From Bacteroidales bacterium (GTDB lineage: Bacteria; Bacteroidota; Bacteroidia; Bacteroidales; UBA932): 7,428 nt of DNA. The stretch lies in contig JABUTQ010000377.1 in NCBI GenBank assembly GCA_021443605.1, positions 1 through 7,428 on the forward strand, read 5' to 3'. A model generated the notes under the pieces. The model ran no database searches. It had not been told where the DNA came from and saw only the letters and a list, made by a program, of their open reading frames with translations. Shown one piece after another: positions 1 through 6,614 of this stretch (its first letter is position 1; each line of letters opens with the position of its first letter). Made by a program: the position numbers and the translations under genes.

Positions 1-2
1 AT

Positions 3-593
3 CTAATCTATATTCAAAATCTTGTGAGTCTGGAGCGACATCCTCCACTGCGGATGCTCTTTGATGTAAGCGACTGTCGCAGCCATATTTGCGCGGTTGA
101 TTTGAGGACTTCCACTATCGCAAGGCTGAAGGAAACGGTGTTCGCATACTATGTGGCAGTACCTTGAAGGGTCACTGCCCGGATAAACCAGTTTGAGCTC
201 AGAACATTTTGCGAGCACGACCTCGACATTTTCGACGAATTGGTCTTTGGGAGATAGAGTTACGAAATCTATCCCTTCCGGCAACGGATGTGTGCCGTTT
301 GTCTCAATCGCAATTACTATCCCACTCTCTATGGCGTGAATCTTTTCAAGGAGGATATCATCTACGAACAGAGAAGGCTCGCCACCGGTAAGGATTATCA
401 GCGTTGCGCCGTGCCTTATCCGCACAATCTCGGACACGATATCATCGTCACTCATCATCTTGCCTGAGGAATGATTGGTATCGCAAAACGGACATGACAG
501 ATTGCATCCGGAGAAGCGGACAAACACGGCCGCCGTCCCGGTATGGAACCCCTCCCCCTGCAGGGAATGGAATATCTCGTTAATCTTTTTCAT
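3..593 (-). CDS. queE: 7-carboxy-7-deazaguanine synthase QueE (radical SAM)
   Basis: Cytoplasmic radical-SAM enzyme that contracts 6-carboxy-5,6,7,8-tetrahydropterin to 7-carboxy-7-deazaguanine, the third step from GTP to preQ0/queuosine. From the chosen start the protein has 196 residues. It shows the N-terminal HSLQGEG motif (residues 9-15), the 4Fe-4S motif CX3CX2C at C30, C34 and C37, a TGGEP motif that binds SAM, a TLSPK segment, and the family's C-terminal LQTHKILNI. An upstream in-frame ATG at 629 would add 12 residues (MRFRRVTAISPY) lying entirely inside queD; I prefer 593, because family members begin close to the KKINEIF-type sequence. It overlaps the 3' end of queD by 14 nt, which suggests translational coupling as the last gene seen of queC-queD-queE. 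The stop codon TAG is complete at the left edge. Somewhat shorter than the E. coli and B. subtilis enzymes (a little over 220 residues), but no motif is missing. Confidence 0.95.
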   Translation of the reverse strand: MKKINEIFHSLQGEGFHTGTAAVFVRFSGCNLSCPFCDTNHSSGKMMSDDDIVSEIVRIRHGATLIILTGGEPSLFVDDILLEKIHAIESGIVIAIETNGTHPLPEGIDFVTLSPKDQFVENVEVVLAKCSELKLVYPGSDPSRYCHIVCEHRFLQPCDSGSPQINRANMAATVAYIKEHPQWRMSLQTHKILNID

Positions 594-912
594 ATATGGC
601 GAGATTGCCGTTACTCTCCTGAACCTCAACCTTGTAGCAGTTAGGCACCTGGTCGCAAATCCATTTTGCGATGTTCTCCGCAGTGGGATTGCACGGTAAG
701 ATATCGTTCAGGAATTTATGGTCGAGACGGCCGTGGACAAGGTTTTTGATTTCGGTAAAATCGGTGACCATTCCGTCTGCGTTCAACTCTTTTGCTCGAC
801 AATGGACTGTCACGAGCCAGTTGTGTCCGTGCAGTTCTTCGCACTTGCTTCCGTATGAGAGATTCAGCCGATGGGCTGAAGAAATCTCCATTTTTCTAAC
901 AACATAATACAT
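580..912 (-). CDS. queD: 6-carboxytetrahydropterin synthase QueD
   Basis: Converts 7,8-dihydroneopterin triphosphate to 6-carboxytetrahydropterin, feeding QueE. A 110-residue protein of the PTPS/QueD fold. Visible are the zinc ligands H14 (in SSAHRL), H28 and H30 (in ELHGHNW), the candidate catalytic C24, the Asp-His pair D64-H65 in RLDHKFLND, the PTAENIA segment (76-82), and E99 in VQES, the residue that anchors the pterin in this family. The length and the Cys five residues before LHGHN fit QueD rather than eukaryotic-type PTPS. It starts 3 nt after the queC stop and its last 14 nt overlap queE, so the three genes are almost certainly one transcript. No GTP cyclohydrolase gene (folE) is present in the window, so the substrate must come from elsewhere. 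Confidence 0.95.
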   Translation of the reverse strand: MYYVVRKMEISSAHRLNLSYGSKCEELHGHNWLVTVHCRAKELNADGMVTDFTEIKNLVHGRLDHKFLNDILPCNPTAENIAKWICDQVPNCYKVEVQESNGNLAIYEKD

Positions 913-915
913 AGC

Positions 916-1569
916 TTATTCCTCGTATTCTGTAGGGTCTTGTAATCCTGCAATGGCGAATGCCTCTTTGCGTTCCATGCAAGTACCGCATTTGCCGCAA
1001 TGTTTCTCCCCGCCTTTGTAGCAGGAATATGTCTTTGAATAATCCAATCCGAGAGCCCCTCCGATTGCAGCGATTTCACCTTTGCCAATGCCGGTGTATG
1101 GGGCATAAATGGAGATGTTTTCGTAAGTGCCGGCCTTCATAGCTTCGCCCATAGCATTCACGAATGCGCTCCGGCAATCGGGATAGATAGCGTGGTCTCC
1201 GGAGTGATTTGCAATCATAACTCGCTTCAAACCACGGCTTTCCGCAAGACCACACGCCACGGCAAGCATTATTCCGTTTCGGAAAGGCACCACAGTAGAT
1301 TTCATATTTTCATCGTTGTAATTCCCTTCGGGGATAGAATCTGCCCCTTCGAGCAGTGATGAATGAAAATACTTCGACATAAAATCGAGAGGAATCACCA
1401 GATGCTCTATTCCAAGCATCTTGCAATTTTCGGCAGCACAAGCTATCTCCCTGGTATTGTGGTTACTGCCATAATCAAAACTTACAGCGCATGCTATGCT
1501 TTCCCTTTCTTGATGAAGCAGCGTTGTGCTGTCCATTCCCCCTGAGAGGACAATTACAGAATCTTTCAT
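916..1569 (-). CDS. queC: 7-cyano-7-deazaguanine (preQ0) synthase QueC
   Basis: ATP-dependent amidotransferase-like enzyme that turns 7-carboxy-7-deazaguanine plus ammonia into preQ0. The 217-residue protein has the N-terminal PP-loop SGGMDS (residues 9-14) for ATP binding and a C-terminal zinc site formed by C183, C191, C194 and C197 (pattern CX7CX2CX2C), both diagnostic for QueC. Start choice: in-frame ATGs also exist at 1614 and 1605, but the extra residues (SDWQNKKTKGE and similar) are not family-like, whereas MKDSVIVLSGG begins as QueC proteins do. An AAAGGAG sequence (1572-1578) stands only 2 nt before this ATG, closer than a usual Shine-Dalgarno site, so it may not act in the standard way. 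First gene of queC-queD-queE, with a promoter at about 1682-1711. Confidence 0.95.
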   Translation of the reverse strand: MKDSVIVLSGGMDSTTLLHQERESIACAVSFDYGSNHNTREIACAAENCKMLGIEHLVIPLDFMSKYFHSSLLEGADSIPEGNYNDENMKSTVVPFRNGIMLAVACGLAESRGLKRVMIANHSGDHAIYPDCRSAFVNAMGEAMKAGTYENISIYAPYTGIGKGEIAAIGGALGLDYSKTYSCYKGGEKHCGKCGTCMERKEAFAIAGLQDPTEYEE

Positions 1570-1648
1570 TTCTCCTTTGGTTTTTTTGTTTTGCCAATCG
1601 GACATACAATGCAAATATCATATATCCACATCATACACCCGATAAACA

Positions 1649-1677
1649 GGCAGAGGATATCGGACCCGAACTCTGCC
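1649..1677 (-). promoter_or_regulatory. Hairpin at the 5' end of the queC leader
   Basis: On the minus strand GGCAGAG (1677-1671) pairs perfectly with CTCTGCC (1655-1649) across a 15-nt loop. The predicted transcription start, about 5-7 nt after the -7 element that ends at 1682, falls right at the 5' base of this stem, so the message would begin with the hairpin. A second, weaker hairpin follows: TTTGC (1615-1611) with GCAAA (1594-1590), 16-nt loop, then an A-rich tail running into AAAGGAG before the ATG. The position before a preQ0-synthesis operon invites comparison with preQ1 riboswitches, but I do not see the conserved sequence of a known class. It could equally be a simple mRNA-stabilising stem. 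Confidence 0.35.
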
Positions 1678-1681
1678 ACGG

Positions 1682-1711
1682 CAAAGATACGCAAATACCT
1701 CCGTATCGCAA
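1682..1711 (-). promoter_or_regulatory. Bacteroidota-type promoter for queCDE
   Basis: On the minus strand a perfect -7 element TATCTTTG (1689-1682; consensus TAnnTTTG) is preceded at a 19-nt spacing by TTG (1711-1709), which fits the -33 element of the Bacteroidota primary sigma factor. Transcription would start near 1675-1677, leaving a leader of about 107 nt before the queC ATG. A second near-match, GATATTTG (1619-1612), has no -33 element at the right distance, so this site is preferred. Confidence 0.55.
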
Positions 1712-1744
1712 GAACCGCAAGAGGATTTATTTAAGATTTTTTTG

Positions 1745-1752
1745 TATCTTTG
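1745..1752 (+). promoter_or_regulatory. -7 element of the gpsA promoter
   Basis: TATCTTTG on the plus strand matches the Bacteroidota -7 consensus TAnnTTTG. Transcription would start around 1757-1759, about 25 nt before the gpsA ATG at 1784. No clear TTTG or TTG stands at the -33 distance (around 1723); only an AT-rich stretch is seen there, so the promoter may be weak or use other contacts. It does not overlap the divergent queC promoter. Confidence 0.45.
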
Positions 1753-1783
1753 TAATTCTTCACTATCATTGATGTGAGTTCAA

Positions 1784-2794
1784 ATGGATAAAAGTTACAG
1801 AATAACAGAAGGTGCAAAATGCGCCGTTATAGGATATGGAAGTTGGGCAACTGCCCTTGTCAAAGTGCTTACTTTAAAGTACGATAAAGTCTATTGGTAT
1901 GTGCGGAACAATGACGTTTTGGAGTCGCTCCGCACCACCGGCTTCAATTTGAAGTACCTTTCAGATATAGAGTTTGACATCAATCGCATCGTCCCCGATA
2001 ACGACATCAACAAAGTCGTTTCATCTGCGGATATAATTGTTCTGGCTGTCCCTTCGGCATTTTTGAAGACCTTCCTTGAACCGCTCACAGTATCTCTATC
2101 AGACAAATTCGTCCTTTCGGCGATGAAGGGACTGATTCCGGATGAAACAAAAACTGCCACCGAATATATGCGTGATGCTTATGGGGTGCCTTACTCACAG
2201 CTGGGCGTCATTTCCGGTCCGTCACACGCAGAGGATGTGGCTCGCGGCCACTCCACTTACTTGAGCGTGGTCTGCGATGAGGCCTCCAATGCAGAAGCAT
2301 TGCGGACTTGTTTCAGTGCCCCGTTCGTTACACTTTCCTGCTCCCACGACCTTCACGGAGTGGAGTTCGCCGGTGTACTGAAAAACATCTATGCCATTGC
2401 AGCCGGCATGGCAGCCGGCCTTGGCCTTGGTGACAATTTCCTTGCAACTTTCGTATCTCACTGTGCCTGTGAAATGCGCAACTTCCTCAACGCTTTCTAT
2501 CCGTGCGAGCGAGATACAATGCGTCCGGAATATCTTGGCGATCTCCTTGTCACCTGTTATTCCAATTACAGCCGCAACAGGCGTCTGGGGCAGCTGATAG
2601 GACGCGGATGCTCAGTCAAGAGCGCTCTTAATGAGATGACTATGGTTGCCGAAGGGTATTACAGCGTTGCCAGTCTGATGAGGCTGAATGCAGACAAACG
2701 GGTGGATACTCCCATTATCAATATGGTCTATTCCATCTTATACCAAGGTGCCATCCCGCGCTTGTGCTTCAAGAGAATCAGAACCGGAAAGTAG
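1784..2794 (+). CDS. gpsA: NAD(P)-dependent glycerol-3-phosphate dehydrogenase GpsA
   Basis: Cytoplasmic enzyme that reduces dihydroxyacetone phosphate to sn-glycerol-3-phosphate for phospholipid synthesis. The 336 residues show the N-terminal Rossmann motif GYGSWATA (17-24), the AVPS strand end (88-91), the AMKG segment with K115, the signature SGPSHAEDVARG (144-155), the catalytic K200 in GVLKNIYAIAAG, the GLGDN segment (214-218), and the substrate-phosphate region SNYSRNRRLG (260-269). The length matches the family (about 330). The third glycine of the nucleotide motif is alanine (A22), a variant I associate with Bacteroidota GpsA. The start at 1784 fits the promoter -7 element at 1745-1752; no strong Shine-Dalgarno sequence is seen. 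Transcribed alone here, divergent from queC and convergent with the phosphatase gene, whose stop codon is 2 nt away. Confidence 0.95.
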   Translation: MDKSYRITEGAKCAVIGYGSWATALVKVLTLKYDKVYWYVRNNDVLESLRTTGFNLKYLSDIEFDINRIVPDNDINKVVSSADIIVLAVPSAFLKTFLEPLTVSLSDKFVLSAMKGLIPDETKTATEYMRDAYGVPYSQLGVISGPSHAEDVARGHSTYLSVVCDEASNAEALRTCFSAPFVTLSCSHDLHGVEFAGVLKNIYAIAAGMAAGLGLGDNFLATFVSHCACEMRNFLNAFYPCERDTMRPEYLGDLLVTCYSNYSRNRRLGQLIGRGCSVKSALNEMTMVAEGYYSVASLMRLNADKRVDTPIINMVYSILYQGAIPRLCFKRIRTGK

Positions 2795-2796
2795 TA

Positions 2797-3729
2797 TTAC
2801 TTGGTCCTTACGATTTCGTGCAGAAGCTCGCCATCTGAGCCTATCATCCGCAGCACGAGCTCTTCGCTATTGGCCGAAACAATGCTGAAACCGGCCTTGG
2901 GGCTGCAGAATACCGTCCCATCCTGAGGCTCAACCTCCCTTGACAAAGAGCCGGAACTATTTGTAACATAATCGATTGTGCTCCCCTTCTTACGGATATG
3001 CTGAAAATTGTGCAAGTGTCCGTTTATGTACATATCGACACGGTGGCGTTCGAGGATACTCCCCACACGCGCCTGCATATCGGTACGCTCATCTTCGGCT
3101 TTTGAGGATTGGGCATATATGGGGTGATGTCCTATTACCACCACCCATTGTTCTGTGGCATTTGCAAGCACATAGTCGAGCCACATAAGTTCTCTCCCGA
3201 CATCTTGAAAACAAGCATCCCTATATTGCTCCGTATCTTTCACATATTTGTCAATCAACGGGGGCGTATCGAGAAACACAACGAGGATAGATGTCCCTTT
3301 CCCTTTGAATGATTTGGCATAATATCTATTTTCCATACACCAGCGCCTGCTGATATTGGAGTATTCGATACAAGCGGAAGTATTGCCTCTGTACTCGTGA
3401 TTTCCGCAGACGGGATACCACGGAATCATCAGTTCCGGATGCTTGTATATATGTTCATAGTTTGTCTGCCACAAGGGATCGAACACACTCTGCACACCTA
3501 AAAAATGATGTACGTCACCTGCTGCCGCAACAAACTCAGGATCAACCCCTTTCTCTGCCATTTCTCCCATCAGCTCTGCCACCTTGGGCTGCTCATAATA
3601 TCCATTTCGGCCCAAATCGTTGGCCACATAGAAGTTAAAATGTTTCTTGAATACTTTGTAATCGACATTTTGAGCATTTACAGCCACACATAAGGCTGCA
3701 AAAATGATAATAGAAAATATCCGTTTCAT
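2797..3729 (-). CDS. Secreted metallophosphatase of the purple/tartrate-resistant acid phosphatase type
   Basis: A calcineurin-like phosphoesterase that probably removes phosphate from organic esters outside the cytoplasm; the substrate is unknown. The 310 residues begin with a type I signal peptide (hydrophobic 4-17, likely cut after VNA at 19; no lipobox). Metal-site motifs follow in order: NDLGRNG with D38, AAGDVHH with D72, CGNHEY with N110 and H111, GHHPIY with H201, and NGHLHNFQH with H238 and H240. The spacing and the segments around them (DPLWQTNYEHIY, IPWYPVCGNHEYRGN) resemble mammalian TRAP/ACP5 rather than other phosphoesterases. The residue three after D72, a metal-binding tyrosine in purple acid phosphatases, is here H75. 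The ATG lies 1 nt after the stop of the receptor gene (TAG-T-ATG), so translation is likely coupled, and the two products probably act together at the cell surface or periplasm. Confidence 0.88.
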   Translation of the reverse strand: MKRIFSIIIFAALCVAVNAQNVDYKVFKKHFNFYVANDLGRNGYYEQPKVAELMGEMAEKGVDPEFVAAAGDVHHFLGVQSVFDPLWQTNYEHIYKHPELMIPWYPVCGNHEYRGNTSACIEYSNISRRWCMENRYYAKSFKGKGTSILVVFLDTPPLIDKYVKDTEQYRDACFQDVGRELMWLDYVLANATEQWVVVIGHHPIYAQSSKAEDERTDMQARVGSILERHRVDMYINGHLHNFQHIRKKGSTIDYVTNSSGSLSREVEPQDGTVFCSPKAGFSIVSANSEELVLRMIGSDGELLHEIVRTK

Positions 3730-3730
3730 A

Positions 3731-6520
3731 CTACAAGTTTATTTTTAATCCAAAATTGAATCGAACACCATAATATTCCACCTGCATAGTGCGGCGGGAA
3801 TCTCCCTGATAATAGCGAAGCGGCTGATTCAAAAGGTTTGTCGCATCTGCAAAGATAGTAAATTTAGCCTTTCGTCCCCAAGTGTATGCCGCATTGAAAT
3901 CGAGATAGTTTACCTTGTCGTAGTATCTGTCGAGCTCTCTGCTGCCGAGATTCATTTCATCTACAAACGCAGAGGCGAAATTGTACGAAAGTCTTGCACT
4001 GAATCCCGCCATCTCGAAATAGAGCGAGGCATTCAGAGTGTGCTCCGGAGAACCCGCCATACGGATATTGTCAGTATCTTTTATTCCAAGATGCTCGTTG
4101 TAGTTGTATGTTTTGCTGTGTGTGTAAGTGTATGTTCCATAGAAGCCCAAACATTTGAGTGCCGGAGTGATGAATCCGAAATCACGCTGTATTGCCAGCT
4201 CCGCGCCAAATACGTTGGCATCATAGGCATTGATATTCTGTGTTACAAGGAATATCTCTTCATTACCTGCAAGGCCAAGCTCCTTTCCAGTGTAATAACC
4301 TATTGTCTCGACATTAACGTTCTTGATATTTTTATAGAATATCCCGGCGCTCACAAGCCCCACGCTTTTGAAATAATAATCTGCCGATAGGTCGAAGTTC
4401 CAAGCTTGTGCAGGCTTTACTGAGGGATCTCCTATTGTGGCTTCGAGGTCGGCAAGATTAAAGCTCTTGTTGGCAACCAGTGCCGAATATTTCGGGCGCG
4501 ACAATGTCTTTGTAACTGATGCTCTGAGATTTCCATCCTCCCCAAGTCTATAACGAAGCAATAAGCTTGGAAGAAGGTTTGTATAGCTGTTCGTATAATC
4601 TCCGGTAGGATTAAGGCTCTCTTTTTCATTCTCATCCATAGTGTAAGTCATACCTGACGTTAAAAGGTCTGTCCTTTCTGCACGAAGGCCGACAGTGGCA
4701 TCAAACTTCTCTCCGATTTTCTGATCGAATCTGACATAAAGGCTTGATATTGTCTCTTTTGCCTTGTAATTACCGGCTTCCTCTTCAAGCACTTCCTTTC
4801 CTTTCAACTTACCAAAATCGATGTTTCCAAGGAATTCGGTTGAAATGAACTTTGTGCCGATTGGATACATCTTACCGGGCATGAACCCTTCACGCACCTC
4901 CGGAATAAGGTAATTTTCCCATCCAGCAATTGCCTCATTATCATAAGAATAGAACGATGTATTCCTGCTTTTATCCTTCATAGTGAATTTTGCTCCAAAC
5001 TTCAGCGTATTGCCATATTCACCTGTAACCAGAGGGAGATCGAAGTCTATCTTCGCCTTGAATTCATTTTCCACGATGCTCTGGTTTGAGTTTGTTATTT
5101 CATCTATCCTCCACCCCTTCTCAGTCAATGCCGGGAGTGTTACAGAAGAGTATGGCTGCTCTTTCCCCACATCAACCATAGTGGAAGCAAAGTCGTATCC
5201 ACTATACTTCAGTGCTGCATATCGCTCGTTTGGTCTATCCTCTGTAGCTCTGGAATAGCTGGCAGCCCAATTAAATTCAAGAGCTCCGAAGTGATGTTCA
5301 CCATCGAGGGTAAAGTCCATCGTTTTCTGTTTTTCAAGCCTTGCATTTCGGTTGTCGCTGCTTCCCGCTTTGGTCTGAAGGACGACCGATTGCTTGGATG
5401 CCTTGGATGTCAGTTTCTTATAACTGATTCTATATCGGTTTTCCCAATCGTCCCTTATGTTTAAAATCCCTTTGAAACTAATTTTATGCAATGGATTGAA
5501 TTTATAATCGAGTGCCAATGAATAGCTCTGACGCTGCCTGTTTACATAATATTGACGGACCTGAGCCTCTTTTAGCACCGCCTTCCCCTCATCTGAAAGT
5601 TCATATTCAAATTCAGTGTTATCGCTACCTCCCGGATTATATTGATAGGATAAAGCTGCCATAACACCAAACTTGTCATTGAAGAACCTGTCTCCGTATG
5701 TGGCTCCTACATTTCTTGCGACTTCCTTACTAATCATTCCGCCTCCGAGACCGAGGGTAAAATTGAGGATTCTGCTGTACGGAGTGTTTTTGGTAACAAG
5801 ATTGATGGCTCCACCTATCGCGTCACCATCCATATCCGAGGTTACAACTTTCTTCAATTCAATTGTCTGAATCATATCAGCCGGAATAAGGTCCAACTGT
5901 ACGTTTCTCGTATCTCCCTCGGCAGAAGGTATTCTGTTGCCATTTACGGTTACGGAGCTTAAGTCTGCACTTGTTCCGCGCACCTGTCCGAAGCGGGACT
6001 CTCCCTGGTCGTACTGCACGTTCACCCCATTTATTCGCTTGAGAGCATCACCGATATTCGAATCGGGAAACTTACCAACCTGGTCCGCACTCACAACATT
6101 GCTGACCCCCATAGCATTTTTTTGCATATTCAACGCTTTGCGCTGGTCATTGAACGTCCCCTTTACCACAGCTTGTTCAAGCATCAGCCCCTCTTTCATC
6201 ACGATATTCTTTTCAATTGTTGCACCGGAGACAATTTCCAAATCCATTTCTTGAGCCTCAAAACCGAGGTAACTAACTTGCACTCTGTATGTTCCCGGTT
6301 TAAGATTCGAAAGTTTGTAAAATCCGTCGATGTCACTGACAACACCGACGTGGGTACTTTCGATATACACTGCCGCCCCCGGAAGAGGAACACTGTTTTC
6401 ATCAACTATCCTTCCCATCAAAACTCCCCCTGCCCAATTGCTTTTATCGGGATTCACATCGGCAAATACGCTCTGGAACACTACCACCAAGAGCATTAAA
6501 ACAATAATCGTTCTTTTCAT
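3731..6520 (-). CDS. TonB-dependent outer-membrane receptor with carboxypeptidase-regulatory-like domain
   Basis: Outer-membrane beta-barrel transporter driven by TonB/ExbBD; the substrate is not visible from sequence. The 929 residues comprise a signal peptide (likely cut after VFA at 20), a CarboxypepD_reg-like beta-sandwich (about 33-110, with GRIVDENSVPLPGAAVYI and DGFYKLSNLKPGTY), a TonB-box-like EQAVVKG (115-121), a plug (about 122-244, with IGDALKRINGVNV, VRGTSADLSSVTVNG and GDAIGGAINLVTK), and a barrel to the C terminus. The plug resembles the Xanthomonas-Caulobacter type of receptor more than SusC, and no SusD gene is adjacent. An upstream in-frame ATG at 6559 would add MPLIILRHRNSDI, but it lies upstream of the predicted transcription start, so 6520 is chosen, giving a normal signal peptide. 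First gene of an operon with the phosphatase; preceded by a -7 element and phased repeats. Confidence 0.93.
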   Translation of the reverse strand: MKRTIIVLMLLVVVFQSVFADVNPDKSNWAGGVLMGRIVDENSVPLPGAAVYIESTHVGVVSDIDGFYKLSNLKPGTYRVQVSYLGFEAQEMDLEIVSGATIEKNIVMKEGLMLEQAVVKGTFNDQRKALNMQKNAMGVSNVVSADQVGKFPDSNIGDALKRINGVNVQYDQGESRFGQVRGTSADLSSVTVNGNRIPSAEGDTRNVQLDLIPADMIQTIELKKVVTSDMDGDAIGGAINLVTKNTPYSRILNFTLGLGGGMISKEVARNVGATYGDRFFNDKFGVMAALSYQYNPGGSDNTEFEYELSDEGKAVLKEAQVRQYYVNRQRQSYSLALDYKFNPLHKISFKGILNIRDDWENRYRISYKKLTSKASKQSVVLQTKAGSSDNRNARLEKQKTMDFTLDGEHHFGALEFNWAASYSRATEDRPNERYAALKYSGYDFASTMVDVGKEQPYSSVTLPALTEKGWRIDEITNSNQSIVENEFKAKIDFDLPLVTGEYGNTLKFGAKFTMKDKSRNTSFYSYDNEAIAGWENYLIPEVREGFMPGKMYPIGTKFISTEFLGNIDFGKLKGKEVLEEEAGNYKAKETISSLYVRFDQKIGEKFDATVGLRAERTDLLTSGMTYTMDENEKESLNPTGDYTNSYTNLLPSLLLRYRLGEDGNLRASVTKTLSRPKYSALVANKSFNLADLEATIGDPSVKPAQAWNFDLSADYYFKSVGLVSAGIFYKNIKNVNVETIGYYTGKELGLAGNEEIFLVTQNINAYDANVFGAELAIQRDFGFITPALKCLGFYGTYTYTHSKTYNYNEHLGIKDTDNIRMAGSPEHTLNASLYFEMAGFSARLSYNFASAFVDEMNLGSRELDRYYDKVNYLDFNAAYTWGRKAKFTIFADATNLLNQPLRYYQGDSRRTMQVEYYGVRFNFGLKINL

Positions 6521-6541
6521 AATATCGCTGTTTCTATGCCG

Positions 6542-6549
6542 CAAAATTA
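6542..6549 (-). promoter_or_regulatory. -7 element of the receptor-phosphatase operon
   Basis: On the minus strand TAATTTTG (6549-6542) matches the Bacteroidota -7 consensus TAnnTTTG. The start of transcription would be near 6536, only about 16 nt before the ATG at 6520. No TTG/TTTG is found at the -33 distance (around 6569-6571); that position is occupied by the phased repeats, as expected if an activator replaces the -33 contact. Confidence 0.5.
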
Positions 6550-6554
6550 TTAGG

Positions 6555-6587
6555 GGCATATTACAGCCATATTATGTCAATGTTACA
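6555..6587 (-). promoter_or_regulatory. Three phased 11-bp direct repeats, Pho-box-like operator
   Basis: On the minus strand three consecutive 11-bp units run without gaps: TGTAACATTGA (6587-6577), CATAATATGGC (6576-6566) and TGTAATATGCC (6565-6555). Positions 3-5 (TAA) and 7-8 (AT) are invariant and the others agree in two of three. Read one base earlier, the third unit CTGTAATA differs by one base from the enterobacterial Pho-box core CTGTCATA, which also repeats every 11 bp. The block ends 5 nt before the -7 element. The identity as a PhoB-type site is inferred from spacing, resemblance and the downstream phosphatase gene. An overlapping palindrome AATGTTACATT (6579-6589) offers another reading. 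Confidence 0.35.
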
Positions 6588-6614
6588 TTAGCGTTTAGCA
6601 ACAGAAAATTAACA

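Noticed and set aside
594..629. N-terminal extension of QueE to an ATG at 629.
   Set aside because: The extra 12 residues overlap queD, are not family-like, and the ATG at 593 gives the expected QueE beginning.
1612..1619. GATATTTG on the minus strand as an alternative -7 element for queC.
   Set aside because: It lacks the leading T and has no TTG at the proper upstream distance, while the site at 1682-1711 matches both elements.
1649..1677. The 7-bp stem GGCAGAG/CTCTGCC with TTCGGGTCC in the loop looked like a tRNA acceptor stem with a T-arm remnant.
   Set aside because: No T-stem, D-arm or anticodon arm can be folded in the 15-nt loop; the resemblance stops at the 7-bp stem length and a TTC-like string.
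4040..4390. Plus-strand open frame of 116 codons antisense to the receptor gene.
   Set aside because: Cys-rich, low-complexity translation without a recognisable motif, fully inside a well-supported gene on the other strand.
3731..6520. Calling the receptor SusC (RagA-type) of a polysaccharide utilisation locus.
   Set aside because: No SusD-like lipoprotein or glycan enzyme is adjacent, and the plug sequence fits the Xanthomonas-Caulobacter receptor type better.
6521..6559. N-terminal extension of the receptor to an ATG at 6559.
   Set aside because: It would place residues MPLIILRHRNSDI before a normal signal peptide and would start upstream of the predicted transcription start near 6536.
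6561..6582. TTGACA and TAATAT strings on the minus strand as a sigma-70 promoter.
   Set aside because: The spacing is only about 11 bp, and Bacteroidota primary sigma factors do not use these elements.
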